Assembly (NCBI RefSeq): GCF_051020985.1
Contig: NC_134999.1
Span: 29,979,160 to 30,043,159, forward strand
DNA: 64,000 bases
Source of the DNA: Nomia melanderi
Lineage: Eukaryota > Arthropoda > Insecta > Hymenoptera > Halictidae
Reading direction: 5' to 3'
Part shown: one piece after another, positions 56,101 to 59,000 of the stretch
Layout of the letters: each line of letters starts with the position of its first letter
Numbering within the stretch: the first letter of the stretch is position 1
The notes under the pieces: model-generated
Seen by the model: only the letters and a program-made list of their open reading frames with translations
What the model was told of the DNA's origin: nothing
The model's database searches: none
Position numbers and translations under genes: made by a program

Positions 56101-56142
56101 CCTGAACACTCTGTCCAGCAACTCTTGACCGAGGTTCGAGCT
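3502..56142 (-). CDS. EPB41L4A: band 4.1-like protein 4 (EPB41L4A-type FERM protein), 5' partial
   Basis: Eleven exons join in exact phase: 56038-56142, 52090-52229, 29169-29266, 10663-10783, 10228-10315, 10032-10148, 7041-7553, 5550-5764, 4556-4631, 4348-4433, 3502-3742; 1800 nt, 599 residues. Order of parts: FERM F1 end (residues 1-80), F2 (about 80-185), F3/C lobe (about 185-270, ending CRHLWKCCLEHQAFFRL), FERM-adjacent region, Arg/Ser-rich linker (about 440-515), then the blocks LVDSEPQW and LVDTTGMSEQQRREIPYT. These last blocks single out EPB41L4A over EPB41L5 or FRMD proteins. FERM proteins of this class link membrane proteins to cortical actin and polarity complexes; the specific partner here is unknown. 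The C-terminus VIV fits a class II PDZ ligand. The initiating exon is missing, probably beyond 64000. An alternative C-terminus is proposed at 1388-2789. Confidence 0.95.
3743..4347. other. intron, no feature seen
   Basis: A 605-base AT-rich intron between two C-terminal exons. It has GT (4347) and AG (3743) ends on the minus strand and nothing else that I can recognise. Confidence 0.5.
4348..4433 (-). CDS. EPB41L4A: EPB41L4A-like exon, Arg/His-rich
   Basis: Encodes VSHTEPRRRHRSRHRSPSQK then QPLPDELRK, matching the human RRSRHRSRSRSP...EELWK region. Acceptor is TGTTAG and donor is AA|GTAGGT; 86 bases, starting in phase 0 and ending in phase 2. Probably a disordered basic linker open to phosphorylation (RSP motif). 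Confidence 0.92.
4556..4631 (-). CDS. EPB41L4A: EPB41L4A-like exon with conserved LVDSxPQW motif
   Basis: Encodes HELVDSEPQWREAQKRKGEG then VQRAV; human EPB41L4A has MVDSAPQWEAVLRRQKEK at this position. TTTTTCCAG acceptor and GTAAGT donor; 76 bases. The strong motif match outside the FERM domain is one of the best reasons for the family call. Confidence 0.93.
5216..5524. mobile_element. TTAA-flanked palindromic MITE, family A
   Basis: Begins TTAACCCTTTGCACTTGA and ends TCGAGTGCAAAGGGTTAA, a near-perfect terminal inverted repeat on a TTAA target duplication. Length 309. Internal sequence is AT-rich with no transposase. It ends only 25 bases from the donor-side edge of the 5550-5764 exon. Confidence 0.8.
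5550..5764 (-). CDS. EPB41L4A: EPB41L4A-like exon, Arg/Ser/His-rich linker
   Basis: Encodes LLSRLQRRSSSVESQSSGDS followed by an RS/RH-rich run (GGHRRRSHSHSHRRHSRHS) and ends in phase 2 (TCTAG|GTATGC). The equivalent human segment is also basic and serine-rich. Likely disordered. The exon is sandwiched between two family A MITEs (5216-5524 and 5944-6175). Confidence 0.88.
5944..6175. mobile_element. TTAA-flanked palindromic MITE, family A
   Basis: Starts TTAACCCTTTGCAATCG and ends CCGAGTGCAAAGGGTTAA; 232 bases with TTAA on both sides. Same family as the copy at 5216 and in the same intron neighbourhood. Confidence 0.78.
6176..7040. other. intron, no feature seen
   Basis: AT-rich intron part between the RS-rich exon and the large FERM/FA exon. 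A TTGAC..CACTTCAACTCTGAAG stretch and AGCACAAAGGATTAAG near 6530-6565 could be a worn MITE end. Otherwise I see nothing. Confidence 0.4.
7041..7553 (-). CDS. EPB41L4A: EPB41L4A-like exon: end of FERM F3 plus FERM-adjacent region
   Basis: At 513 bases this is the largest exon. It starts after TTCCAG with GRYFMLRVSEKNSEERTHGF and completes the F3 lobe with CRHLWKCCLEHQAFFRL, the family's HLWKC-VEHH-FFR signature. Next comes a proline- and arginine-rich FERM-adjacent segment (PYSRFRSYSPPSGSEKHTM) and a linker with APWTQSQPRGLYTSSS, equivalent to human APWEENGPQSGLYNS. Donor GTACGT; phase 0 at both ends. It is GC-richer than the flanking introns. Confidence 0.95.
7715..7985. repeat. T-rich tandem repeat, about 65 bp unit, 4 copies
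   Basis: Four diverged copies of a T-rich unit containing TATTTTGTTTTGTCTA, CTTGTTTTTA, TTCGTACAC and TTTATTCTGTTTTA, spaced 62-73 bases apart. The fourth copy is the most eroded. Confidence 0.65.
8128..8175. repeat. (TA)n microsatellite
   Basis: About 24 uninterrupted TA units, bordered by TACATATATTTATG. Open frames reading YIYI across it are artefacts. Confidence 0.9.
8511..9606. other. AT-rich intron sequence with one MITE end
   Basis: A family D-like left end, TTAACACTAGGTTTACGG, starts at 8511. I could not locate a matching right end, so it may be broken. The remainder is AT-rich intron with no coding signal. Confidence 0.4.
9607..9908. mobile_element. TTAA-flanked MITE, family A-like variant
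   Basis: Starts TTAACCATTTGAGTGCCA and ends GGCACTCAAACGGTTAA, with inner inverted segments rich in CG (AAGCGGCGCGGTCGCA and GCGCGATCGCCCTGCTT). Length 302. The termini differ from family A proper, so it may be a separate subfamily. Confidence 0.7.
10032..10148 (-). CDS. EPB41L4A: EPB41L4A-like exon: FERM F3 lobe
   Basis: Encodes GEDSVEYFLGLTPSGIILLR then NKTKVGNYYWPRINKIYYK, the classic FERM C-lobe start (EYFLGLTPxG...WPRI). Phase 0 at both ends; CCTTAG acceptor and GTAAGC donor. Confidence 0.96.
10228..10315 (-). CDS. EPB41L4A: EPB41L4A-like exon: FERM F2/F3 junction
   Basis: Encodes GQLPSAAELNYLDKVKWLEM then YGVDLHPVL, matching human GQIPSEAELNYLRTAKSLEMYGVDLHPV almost position by position. 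The leading A completes a Val codon. TTTTCAG acceptor and GTAAGT donor. Confidence 0.96.
10663..10783 (-). CDS. EPB41L4A: EPB41L4A-like exon: FERM F2 lobe
   Basis: Encodes ELGDYDPRRHSLGYVTEFRF then LANQTTELENRIVELHKTL, matching the SELGDYDP...GYVSEYRF...IHKTL block of the family. Starts after GTTTCAG completing a Ser codon and ends with GT before GTAAGT. Confidence 0.96.
10937..11789. mobile_element. family A-like MITE disrupted by other insertions
   Basis: TTAACCCTTTGAGTGCTGG at the left and CAGCACTCAAAGAGTTAA at the right form matching inverted ends 853 bases apart, about 3.5 times the usual length. A truncated family B segment ending GCAAGGGGTTAA occupies about 11232-11450, which partly explains the excess. 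Confidence 0.6.
12341..13049. mobile_element. family B MITE with duplicated right end
   Basis: Left end TTAACCCCTTGCC followed by ATCGAGTCAGACTCGCG. Two right ends are present: AACAAGGAGTTAA at 12806-12818 and GAGCAAGGGGTTAA at 13036-13049, each preceded by a similar ACCAAAGAAAT segment. A 79-base direct repeat lies between them (12819-12971). The right edge abuts a GC-rich island. Confidence 0.65.
12819..12971. repeat. tandem duplication, about 79 bp x 2
   Basis: GAAACTATTTA..TCATTTCAGATATAAAA..CAATAATTCC..AAATAATAAA occurs twice in direct orientation. The unit resembles the interior of family C MITEs (for example 24490-24560). Confidence 0.7.
13070..13620. other. GC-rich intronic island
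   Basis: CpG-containing sequence with overlapping open frames on both strands of up to about 97 codons. None has recognisable domains or convincing splice sites. It begins where the family B element ends. Confidence 0.35.
14380..14560. repeat. AT-rich tandem repeat, about 32 bp unit
   Basis: About five or six imperfect copies of TTTATATTTCATAAAATTTA and AATTTGTCGG. No coding signal. Confidence 0.6.
14722..15111 (-). other. unrecognised 129-codon open frame inside intron
   Basis: A minus-strand frame open for 129 codons (from a TTG, with about 17 more open codons upstream) in an otherwise AT-rich intron. Composition is protein-like: an acidic-then-basic run, SDEDNGNKRKKTSKHHDQ, followed by PLQEILVIRDITLDN. 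It has no early ATG. A good GTAAGT donor motif lies inside it (SLG-K codons), so it could be an exon fragment, an eroded transposon gene or chance. I recognise no family. Confidence 0.25.
15754..16161. mobile_element. foldback element with about 145-150 bp inverted arms
   Basis: The left arm starts CAAGGGTAGCTTTTCAACC. The right arm ends GGTTGAAGAGGTTCCCTTG. The arms remain complementary for about 145-150 bases with scattered mismatches, including GATTTTGATGAAACTTAT against ATAAGTTTCATTAAAATC. The centre is about 115 bases. A possible TTA lies on each side. No coding capacity; a non-autonomous DNA transposon of unassigned superfamily. Confidence 0.75.
16140..16800. other. GC-rich intronic island
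   Basis: Adjoins the foldback element. Open frames of 91 and 111 codons overlap on opposite strands without known domains. Nothing identifiable as a gene. Confidence 0.3.
16844..17268. mobile_element. family E MITE carrying a nested family F MITE
   Basis: Ends are AACACGTTGAATGCTAC and GTGGCATTCAACGTG. Removing the 183-base family F element at 16908-17090 (and one TTAA) leaves about 246 bases, matching the uninterrupted copy at 62695-62939 (245). The two copies share ATTGCACGTTCATCTAGCTG and ATAATTCGATTTGGTTGGGA. Confidence 0.8.
16908..17090. mobile_element. TTAA-flanked MITE, family F
   Basis: Starts TTAACGGACCAATGCCGCG and ends ACTTCTGGTCCGTTAA; flanked by TTAA and inserted within family E. 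A second copy, in opposite orientation, lies at 52675-52894. Confidence 0.78.
17693..18204. mobile_element. composite family B MITE
   Basis: A left end (TTAACACCTTGCCCTGTAAC) runs to a right end (AAGAAGGGGTTAA) at 17993. A second, inverted left-type end (ATATTATAAGGCAAGGGGTT) closes at 18204. The arrangement suggests a full copy followed by a part copy in opposite orientation. Confidence 0.6.
18598..18844. mobile_element. family A MITE, eroded
   Basis: Left end TTAACCCTTTGACCCTCG and right end GGGTGCAAAGGGTTAT; 247 bases. The right TTAA has decayed to TTAT. Confidence 0.65.
19020..19870. other. GC-rich intronic island
   Basis: CpG-rich block with a + frame of 161 codons (19121-19606) full of pyrimidine-run leucine and serine codons, plus overlapping frames. 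The CT-rich centre (about 19340-19560) explains the lack of stops. I do not consider it a supported gene. Confidence 0.3.
20100..20400. repeat. AT-rich low-complexity stretch
   Basis: Long run of TTATTATA and ATATTATCA variants. At its left edge, TTACACTATGATCTAGCTAC matches the unit of the tandem array at 37273-37546. Confidence 0.6.
20660..22140. other. intron, no gene seen
   Basis: A moderately GC-rich patch at 20720-21010 holds a 117-codon + frame (20663-21016) with no recognisable domain. From 21020 on the sequence is AT-rich with no repeats or coding blocks that I can name. Confidence 0.35.
22150..22381. mobile_element. family B MITE
   Basis: TTAACCCTTTCCTACACAAT, then ATCGAGTCAGACTCAT, to ACAAAACAAGGGGTTCA. 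Length 232; the right TTAA has become TTCA. The interior contains the usual ATAGTTTCATCAATCACAGT segment. Confidence 0.7.
22407..22619. mobile_element. family A-like MITE
   Basis: Starts TTAACCCTTTGAGGACGAAT and ends TCGTCCGCAAAGGGCCAA. Inverted termini match at CCCTTTG and GGACGA. It lies 25 bases after a family B copy. Confidence 0.62.
22790..23710. other. GC-rich intronic island with C and T homopolymers
   Basis: CpG-rich sequence with a C/T homopolymer patch at 23150-23185 (a run of about 11 C). Several overlapping frames of 60-76 codons occur on both strands, none recognisable. No splice-bounded open block was convincing. Confidence 0.35.
23818..23886. repeat. (AAT/GAT)n microsatellite-like repeat
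   Basis: Run of GGTAATAATAATGATGAT-type triplets, imperfect throughout. Confidence 0.75.
24180..24800. repeat. direct repeat pair flanking a family C MITE
   Basis: ACTCCTCATAAAAATTCATG with TAGAGGGTTAGTAATAGTAT (24185-24240) recurs at 24741-24796 in the same orientation, about 555 bases apart. A family C element sits between them. This may be a segmental duplication or two copies of a longer repeat. Confidence 0.55.
24385..24609. mobile_element. TTAA-type MITE, family C
   Basis: Left end CAACACTAGAACTACCGAGC and right end CACGGTAGTTCTATTGTTAA; 225 bases. The interior has AGTGAAACTATTCATTTTCA and CAGTTTGACTGGC. The right flank is TTAA; the left has become TTCA. Confidence 0.72.
24830..26740. 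other. intron with one GC-rich island
   Basis: The sequence at 24870-25030 is moderately GC-rich. A possible lone MITE end, TTAACCCTTTAAGTGTC, is at 25147. A GC-rich island at 26020-26620 holds overlapping short frames without known domains. No supported gene. Confidence 0.35.
26740..27000. repeat. AT-rich low-complexity repeat
   Basis: Dense TTATAATATTTATAATA-type sequence, nearly free of G and C. Confidence 0.7.
27780..28210. mobile_element. composite family B MITE
   Basis: A copy from TTAATCCCTTGC to GGGGAAGGGGTTAA (27780-28030) is followed by a part copy whose left end is inverted (CACGAGTCTGACACG..ACACAAGGGGTTAA, ending 28210). The same left-right-left order is seen at 17693-18204. Confidence 0.68.
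28785..28925. repeat. (AAT)n-rich repeat
   Basis: Imperfect AATAATAATA tract interrupted by TATTATAG. Confidence 0.7.
29169..29266 (-). CDS. EPB41L4A: EPB41L4A-like exon: FERM F2 lobe start
   Basis: Encodes YQFFLQVKQDILQGRLPVSF then DLAAELGAYVVQ. This is the invariant YQFFLQVKxDILxGRLPC segment of band 4.1 FERM domains. The usual Cys after RLP is Val here, as in several relatives. CGCAG acceptor completing an Arg codon; GTAAGT donor in phase 1. It is separated from both neighbours by about 18 and 23 kb. Confidence 0.96.
29494..30232. mobile_element. composite family B MITE
   Basis: Left end TTAACCCCTTGCCCAACGAT with GTGCCAGACTC; final right end TAGGGCAAGGGGTTAA at 30232. At 739 bases it is three times a normal copy. 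A second left-type segment (TTCAGACTCGTGACGAAAAT) near 30018 shows at least two copies are joined. It separates two GC-rich blocks sharply. Confidence 0.65.
30608..30809. mobile_element. TTAA-flanked MITE, family D
   Basis: TTAATATTTGATTTATGG to CTGTAAATTTAATGTTAA, 202 bases. The interior (AACGAGTCAATTTGACTCG, CTAATTGTCTACTTTTAAAC) is clearly homologous to the copy at 57646-57862. Confidence 0.7.
31160..31595. mobile_element. family C MITE expanded by an internal tandem array
   Basis: Left end TTAATACTAAAACTACCGAG, interior TAGATTTTCTTCGATTTC and AAGCGAAAGTACTTATTTC, right end near CAATAATCGTAGCGTC. An imperfect CTTTAATACTTT array (31310-31530) sits inside and roughly doubles the length. Confidence 0.6.
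31310..31530. repeat. CTTTAATACTTT short tandem array
   Basis: About 20 imperfect units of TTTAATACTT with 8-12 base period, inside a family C MITE. Confidence 0.65.
31620..32180. other. GC-rich intronic island
   Basis: CpG-rich block. Overlapping frames of 96, 96 and 81 codons on both strands, none recognisable. The mutual overlap argues for low stop density from composition rather than coding. Confidence 0.3.
32213..32720. repeat. three diverged direct repeats, about 130 bp unit
   Basis: A unit with AAATAAAA..TATGGGAAACATA..CATTTATTTTCAC and an AT-rich tail occurs near 32220, 32460 and 32595. The first begins TTAACCCTTTAGTGAG, suggesting a TTAA-type element was the source. The end (ATAGGTGGCGATTACTACAT) also occurs near 24092. 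Confidence 0.5.
33000..33960. other. GC-rich intronic island with 152-codon open frame
   Basis: The + frame 33373-33831 is open for 152 codons from a TTG, with segments such as KSYGITLKGIRRVILGVNGQ and GKGSDGKKKQNLKGEKSPRD. It is charged and protein-like, but I recognise no family and no obvious ATG or splice site frames it. An A/G-rich strand (33170-33320) precedes it. Confidence 0.3.
34151..34316. mobile_element. TTAA-flanked MITE, family D
   Basis: TTAACAATAGATTTAGGG to CCGTAAAACTAGTGTTAA; 166 bases, inverted ends matching at about 15 of 18 positions. Confidence 0.65.
34788..34940 (+). other. exon-like block, unrecognised
   Basis: A T-rich tract and TTTTTAG acceptor (to 34787) precede 50 open codons ending in TGA, followed immediately by GTAAGT. 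The frame begins EQVTFDRATITRRSNESCPR and includes STHLEFSSATGEAGIPRNFK. It is on the strand opposite the host gene. It could be an exon of a nested gene or a long non-coding RNA. No partner exon was found. Confidence 0.3.
35773..35897 (+). repeat. dispersed repeat, copy 1
   Basis: TCGTTAATCACAGTTATGTG, TCATAACTGCA and TTCATACTC..AACTTAT match, at roughly 70 percent by eye, a stretch at 61819-61926 in the same orientation. No terminal repeats seen. Confidence 0.5.
36144..36370. repeat. tandem duplication, about 113 bp x 2
   Basis: Both copies contain TTCTAAAAT-GAAATCCATTT-TTCTAGA-ATATTATCTACT and AATACTCTTCTGTTCAAGTA. Confidence 0.8.
36976..37162. mobile_element. TTAA-flanked MITE, family A
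   Basis: TTAACCCTTTGCACTCGAAA to CTCGAGTGCAAAGGGTTAA; 187 bases, almost perfect termini. The best-preserved short copy in the window. Confidence 0.85.
37273..37546. repeat. tandem repeat, about 90 bp x 3
   Basis: Three direct copies of CCTAAATTACACTATTATCTAGCTAC followed by AACTA..ATTTTAATAC and a TTATAATTGTTTTCAA tail. The array runs into the GC-rich island at 37540. A single related unit is at about 20108. Confidence 0.85.
37533..38189 (+). other. unrecognised 218-codon open frame in GC-rich island
   Basis: The longest open frame not explained by repeats. It is open from a TTG at 37533, contains no early ATG, and its last 20 codons run into an AT-rich tandem repeat. Segments such as CRRRWRTIASATVPYPLSPV and FCPAFIQVGINGSRINHAPF look polar and proline-rich without domain signatures. 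It may reflect the low stop density of the island, or be a degraded or nested coding block. No function is proposed. Confidence 0.25.
38150..38400. repeat. AT-rich tandem repeat, 30-36 bp unit
   Basis: Imperfect copies of GAATGTTAATATTATTATTAG and AAAATATTAATATTG over about 250 bases. Confidence 0.65.
38880..39410. other. GC-rich intronic island with TG/CG repeat
   Basis: Contains an alternating TG/CG microsatellite at 39067-39118 (GTGTGGGTGCGCGCGCGAGC). Overlapping frames up to 102 codons run through it. No recognisable gene. Confidence 0.35.
39449..39674. mobile_element. family B MITE, eroded
   Basis: TTAACTCATCGTAGTACCGT with GTCAGGCTCGG at the left resembles family B. The right end near GATGGGAATTAA is weak. 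Length about 226. Confidence 0.5.
39990..40045. mobile_element. family A MITE right-end fragment
   Basis: ATGGCGACTGAGAGTCGCAT followed by TTGAGTGCAAAGGGTTAA. The left end was not found nearby; possibly a truncated copy. Confidence 0.5.
40060..40480. other. GC-richer intronic island
   Basis: Unrecognised sequence with frames of about 60 codons on each strand. Lies between two family A copies. Confidence 0.3.
40642..40879. mobile_element. TTAA-flanked MITE, family A
   Basis: TTAACCCTTCGCACTTGAGA to TTCGAATGGAAAGGGTTAA; 238 bases. It is followed after 53 bases by another copy of the same length. Confidence 0.78.
40933..41170. mobile_element. TTAA-flanked MITE, family A
   Basis: TTAACCCTTTGCACTCGGAA to TTTCGAGTTAAAATGGTTAA; 238 bases. 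Tandem neighbour of the copy at 40642. Confidence 0.78.
41470..41725. repeat. tandem duplication, about 129 bp x 2
   Basis: TCCAAAGTTCTTT-GAATATT, ATTCG-TCA-CTGCATCGATC and AAAACTCAATACACGT-AAATC repeat once, with a few mismatches, in direct orientation. Confidence 0.85.
41732..41934. mobile_element. family E MITE
   Basis: ACACGTTGAATGCCACGGGA to GGCGTTGAACGTGTTAA; the interior carries CAAACCAAATCGCATTA, the inverted counterpart of the TTCGATTTGGTTGG segment in other copies. Length 203. Immediately after it a GC-rich island begins. Confidence 0.7.
41935..42740. other. GC-rich intronic island
   Basis: CpG-rich block directly after a family E MITE and containing the CGATG pentanucleotide array. 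Frames of 60-85 codons on both strands lack recognisable features. Confidence 0.35.
42254..42305. repeat. (CGATG)n pentanucleotide repeat
   Basis: About ten tandem CGATG units, with one variant (CGATA) near the start. Confidence 0.9.
43780..45480. other. two GC-richer intronic islands
   Basis: Islands at 43780-44340 and 44940-45480 with an AT-rich gap between. The second holds a + frame of 99 codons (45117-45416; segments FYLAGWKWKETCIYQGKENG and LSAANKESIETLYRW) that I do not recognise. It starts from TTG and overlaps antisense frames. Confidence 0.3.
47040..48480. other. GC-richer intronic islands
   Basis: Blocks at 47040-47560 and 48240-48480 flank an AT-rich region. No coding block with splice sites is apparent; antisense frames of 120 and 89 codons at 47424-47824 are basic and low in complexity. 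Confidence 0.3.
49262..49675 (+). pseudogene. piggyBac-like transposase fragment
   Basis: A 137-codon open piece matches the C-terminal catalytic part of piggyBac transposases: VIVLSTMHHSGEV corresponds to the family's LLSTMHHD, and KPEIKLDYKETKGAVD to KPEIILFYNKTKGGVD. The first Asp of the VDxxDQ motif remains; the second is replaced (VDISIQ). The stretch after it (NTYMCEAYCK) is a distorted cysteine-bearing tail. The N-terminal two thirds of a roughly 600-residue transposase are absent, and no terminal repeats are obvious. I read it as a dead relic. It is the only transposase remnant seen and fits the TTAA preference of the surrounding MITEs. Confidence 0.75.
50637..50858. mobile_element. 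TTAA-type MITE, family C
   Basis: TTAACACAATTACAGAG to GTACTATAGTTCTAGTGTCGA; the interior AGTGAAACTATTTATTTTCG and TAGATTATTTTCAGTTCC matches other family C copies. Length 222. Confidence 0.68.
50944..51241. mobile_element. TTAA-flanked MITE, family A
   Basis: TTAATTCTTTGCACTCGAC to CCCGAATGCAAGCGGTTAA; 298 bases. Confidence 0.72.
51242..52089. other. intron, no feature seen
   Basis: AT-rich to about 51890, then a GC-richer approach to the exon at 52090. No repeat or coding block recognised beyond the splice donor. Confidence 0.4.
52090..52229 (-). CDS. EPB41L4A: EPB41L4A-like exon: FERM F1/F2
   Basis: Encodes QWLDPSKKIGKQLKIQKGDP then SSDVHTLYFGVKFYAADPCK and LIEEIT. Human EPB41L4A has YWLDPAKTLAEH...YTLYFGIKFYAEDPCKLKEEIT. 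CTTTAG acceptor in phase 0; GTCAGT donor after AG in phase 2. 140 bases. Confidence 0.96.
52575..53064. mobile_element. family A MITE carrying a nested family F MITE
   Basis: TTAACTCTTTGCACTCGA at the left and TACGAGTGCAAAGGGTTAA at the right, 490 bases apart. Removing the 220-base family F element leaves about 274 bases, within the range of intact family A copies (187-309). Confidence 0.78.
52675..52894. mobile_element. TTAA-flanked MITE, family F (nested)
   Basis: TTAACGGTCTGGAAGTACTT to GCCATTGCTCCGTTAA, inverted relative to the copy at 16908 (which ends ACTTCTGGTCCGTTAA). Inserted in a family A MITE. Confidence 0.75.
56038..56142 (-). CDS. EPB41L4A: EPB41L4A-like exon: FERM F1 lobe
   Basis: Encodes SSNLGQELLDRVFRHLNLLE then TAYFGLRYLDHGNQT, matching human KGSVVLDHVFHHVNLVEIDYFGLRYCDRSHQT. 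TTTTTTGCAG acceptor and GTAAGA donor; 105 bases, phase 0 at both ends. It is the most 5' exon I can identify. The preceding ubiquitin-like strands (CEVLLLD... in the family) must be encoded upstream. Confidence 0.96.
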
Positions 56143-56363
56143 CTGCAAAAAAGAATGGCAACGTCTGAGTTATTGCACCGATACCAGCGCTGAGGCAGCG
56201 ACACGGGCGAAATTACTTCCTGCACCGACCTACATTAGAATCATCGGGAGGACTTTCAATCGGCGCTCGATCGAGCGTGTCGGTTTAAATCGTGATGCGC
56301 ATGCGTCATTGAACACGTCGCCGGAACTACGTTGGACCGCGGATATTCGTTTACGTTCACCAC

Positions 56364-57192
56364 TATTTGTATCTGTATTTGTATTTGCATCTATATTTGC
56401 ATCTATATCAATATCTGTATCTATATCTACACTGTCAGTCAAAAGGTTGGGACAGGGAAAAGTACCATTTTTTCTAAGCAACTTTTATTGGAGAAGTTTT
56501 GTGTGTGATCGAGGAACATGGACATAAGTGTATTCGTCAAATATAAAGATATATCATTCTTAGTTTGTAACGTTATATATAAAGTGATTCCAAACTTTTG
56601 ACTGGCAGTGTATATTTGCATCTGTATCTATATCTATATTTATATCTATATCTGTATCTATATCTATATCTATATCTGTATCTATATATCTGTATCTGTA
56701 TCTATATCTATATCTATATCTATATCTATATCTATATCTATATCTATATCTATATCTATATCTATATCTACACCTATATCTATATCTATATCTATATCTA
56801 TATCTATATCTATATCTATATCTATATCTATATCTATATCTATATCTATATCTATATCTATATCTATATCTATATCTATATCTATAGCTAAATCTATATC
56901 TATATCTATATCTATATCTATATCTATATCTATATCTATATCTATATCTATATCTATATCTATATCTATATCTATATCTATATCTATATCTATATCTATA
57001 TCTATATCTATATCTATATCTATATCTATATCTATATCTATATCTATATCTATATCTATATCTATATCTATATCTATATCTATATCTATATCTATATCTA
57101 TATCTATATCTATATCTATATCTACATTTAAATCTGTATCTGTATCTGTGTCTGTATCTGTATCTGTATCTGCATCTGCATCTGTATCTATC
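56364..57192. repeat. (TATATC)n hexanucleotide array, interrupted
   Basis: Almost pure TATATC units from about 56700 to 57120, flanked on both sides by degenerate TATCTG and TATTTG units. It is split by the Tc1-type MITE at 56430-56610 and by short variants near 56766 and 56885. Open frames through it encode YIYI, SISI or, on the other strand, RYRY and are artefacts. Confidence 0.95.
56430..56610. mobile_element. Tc1/mariner-type MITE, 181 bp
   Basis: Inverted ends CACTGTCAGTCAAAAGGTTG (left) and CACTGCCAGTCAAAAGTTTG (right, reverse strand), each flanked by TA. The CAGTG..CAAAAGTTTGGAATC motif and TA target duplication fit Tc1-like elements. No transposase inside. The element interrupts the microsatellite, which continues on both sides. 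Confidence 0.85.
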
Positions 57193-57487
57193 GATATTAT
57201 GCAAGAGTGCCTGGCACGTTTCGCATCGGTATGCGTGGCCGCAACAGATTACCATCTGGCAATCCGAGAACTCGTAATATGTCATTTTGCCCGGCAGAAT
57301 TTCGTTTTTCCATGGGCAATTATCCTACAGACGTGCGCATCGAGCACGGTTCCATTCACCATGCAACAATTGAAGATTATCCGTGCGGCTACAAGGGAAT
57401 CGGGATTGTTGAACGTGTAAGAAAACGAAGGTCATTGTTGTCTGGTGTGAAACGAATGTTACACAAATTGGAAGTACTAAAGTGTAC
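57190..57487. other. GC-richer block after the microsatellite
   Basis: A + frame open to 57491 contains GNYPTDVRIEHGSIHHATIE and is moderately protein-like. It has no ATG context I trust and no recognised domain. Confidence 0.25.
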
Positions 57488-58064
57488 TTAACACTTTGAA
57501 TTTGAAAGGCGATTATTACAACTTAATTTAATACAGCAAAATTATCAAGTTCGATATTTAATCCCCTGTACTATTTTGAAGAGTCTTCGTAATCACGATT
57601 TGGGACCGAATATAATTGTCACGAGTAAGATATCCATCGCTATAATTAACACTAGATTTACGGAACGAATTAATCTGACTTGCATTGAATTTTATAAAAT
57701 TATTTGGTAAATGTTTGGGTCGATTTTAATTGTTGCAGTTAATATCAATCCTAATGATCTACTTTCAAACCTCTAATTCCCAAGATCTAAATGAACAAAT
57801 ATCAATTTTTCTAAAATCGATAAAACAAACTGTATAGTAAATATCCGTAAATCTAACGTTATAATCCGCATTTCTTCGAGTTAAAGTAGTCCAAGAAGTT
57901 AAAATAAACTGAGTATAGTGCATCAATATGCAAGGCGTTGGAACAAAATAGCTTTGTTCCTTAATTTGCACGTGACTTTCTCGAATTAGTTGAAAAAACA
58001 TCGACTATATCTCACAGCAAAAGAGGATTGCTGCTACTGGAAAACTTTTGACTGCAAACAGTGA
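57488..58064. mobile_element. family A-like MITE carrying a nested family D MITE
   Basis: Left end TTAACACTTTGAATTTGAAA; the right end is eroded (GGAAAACTTTTGACTGCAAA near 58060). The family D element at 57646-57862 lies inside. The outer assignment is less certain than the inner one. Confidence 0.5.
57646..57862. mobile_element. TTAA-type MITE, family D
   Basis: TTAACACTAGATTTACGGAA to CCGTAAATCTAACGTTAT; 217 bases. Homologous along its length to 30608-30809. Confidence 0.72.
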
Positions 58065-58189
58065 AGATTGATTTCTTAACATAAAACATCAATGACAATA
58101 AAAACCGCCTCAATTACTTGTACAAGATAATTAAACTAACCCTCTCTAACGTTACATAATAAACCATAATTCTCCACGTGCAACGTGTC

Positions 58190-59000
58190 CCCAGCACGAG
58201 CCTTCGATTCTCGGCACATTTCTAAACTCAATTAATCCGAACAATAGGTTCCGTAGCAGCTCGAAGGTAACGCGACGCGACTAAATCACATCAGTGGTTT
58301 ACTAGAAACCGGCGACCATCTCGAATGCGTGCACCGTGCCGCAAGAATCGATACGTATCGCGCGCAACTTGTCAAAGTGGATCCACGGCGGGGATCGTTA
58401 GGTACATCAGCGGCAACAGCTTCAATTATTATCCTCGAATTCCGGCGCTGTGTACACACAAGAAAGGAGCCGGTGTGTAATGAGCGATCGGGGGAGAAAC
58501 GGGGGGGGATCCGGCAAAGGAGCGCGCGCCGCGCGAACGGCCGAAGAGGATTCACGGGCGAAGCCTGGAATAGTGGAACACGGATAAAGGGTAGGACGAA
58601 ACGAACCGGTCGTGGGCGGAAGGACGAGAGGTAGTAACGCGGCCACGCTAATTAGGAGCAAACACGGGGATATTCCGCCTTCCACGTGCGCTCACGTGCG
58701 CAACAAGGAACCGTACGCAGAGGTATGCAAGTATGTAGGTATGTATCGCGAAGAATCAAACGATCGGCCACGAAAACACGCACCGCGGCCTCCCCGTTAG
58801 TTTCCCCCGAAGGGAAACCAGCGAGCGTCACGGCTCGCTTGGGATCAGTGGGAACCGGAAACCGCCGATTTCAATCTTAGTCCGTTGCCAAGGTTAGCTG
58901 GATGTCCCGCGGTTAAATCCTCGCTAACGAGACCAAGTGGAAACTGTTCGAACGCTTGAGGTGATCGGAATGATCAGATGGACGGATAAAAGTTGGAATC
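58190..59000. other. GC-rich island
   Basis: CpG-rich block with overlapping frames of 60-101 codons on both strands and a G-run at 58500-58510. No recognisable product. Confidence 0.3.

Noticed and set aside
56560..57420. Open frames of 97, 241 and 270 codons reading YIYI, RYRY and SISI
   Set aside because: They are translations of the TATATC hexanucleotide array in three frames; no sign of a real protein.
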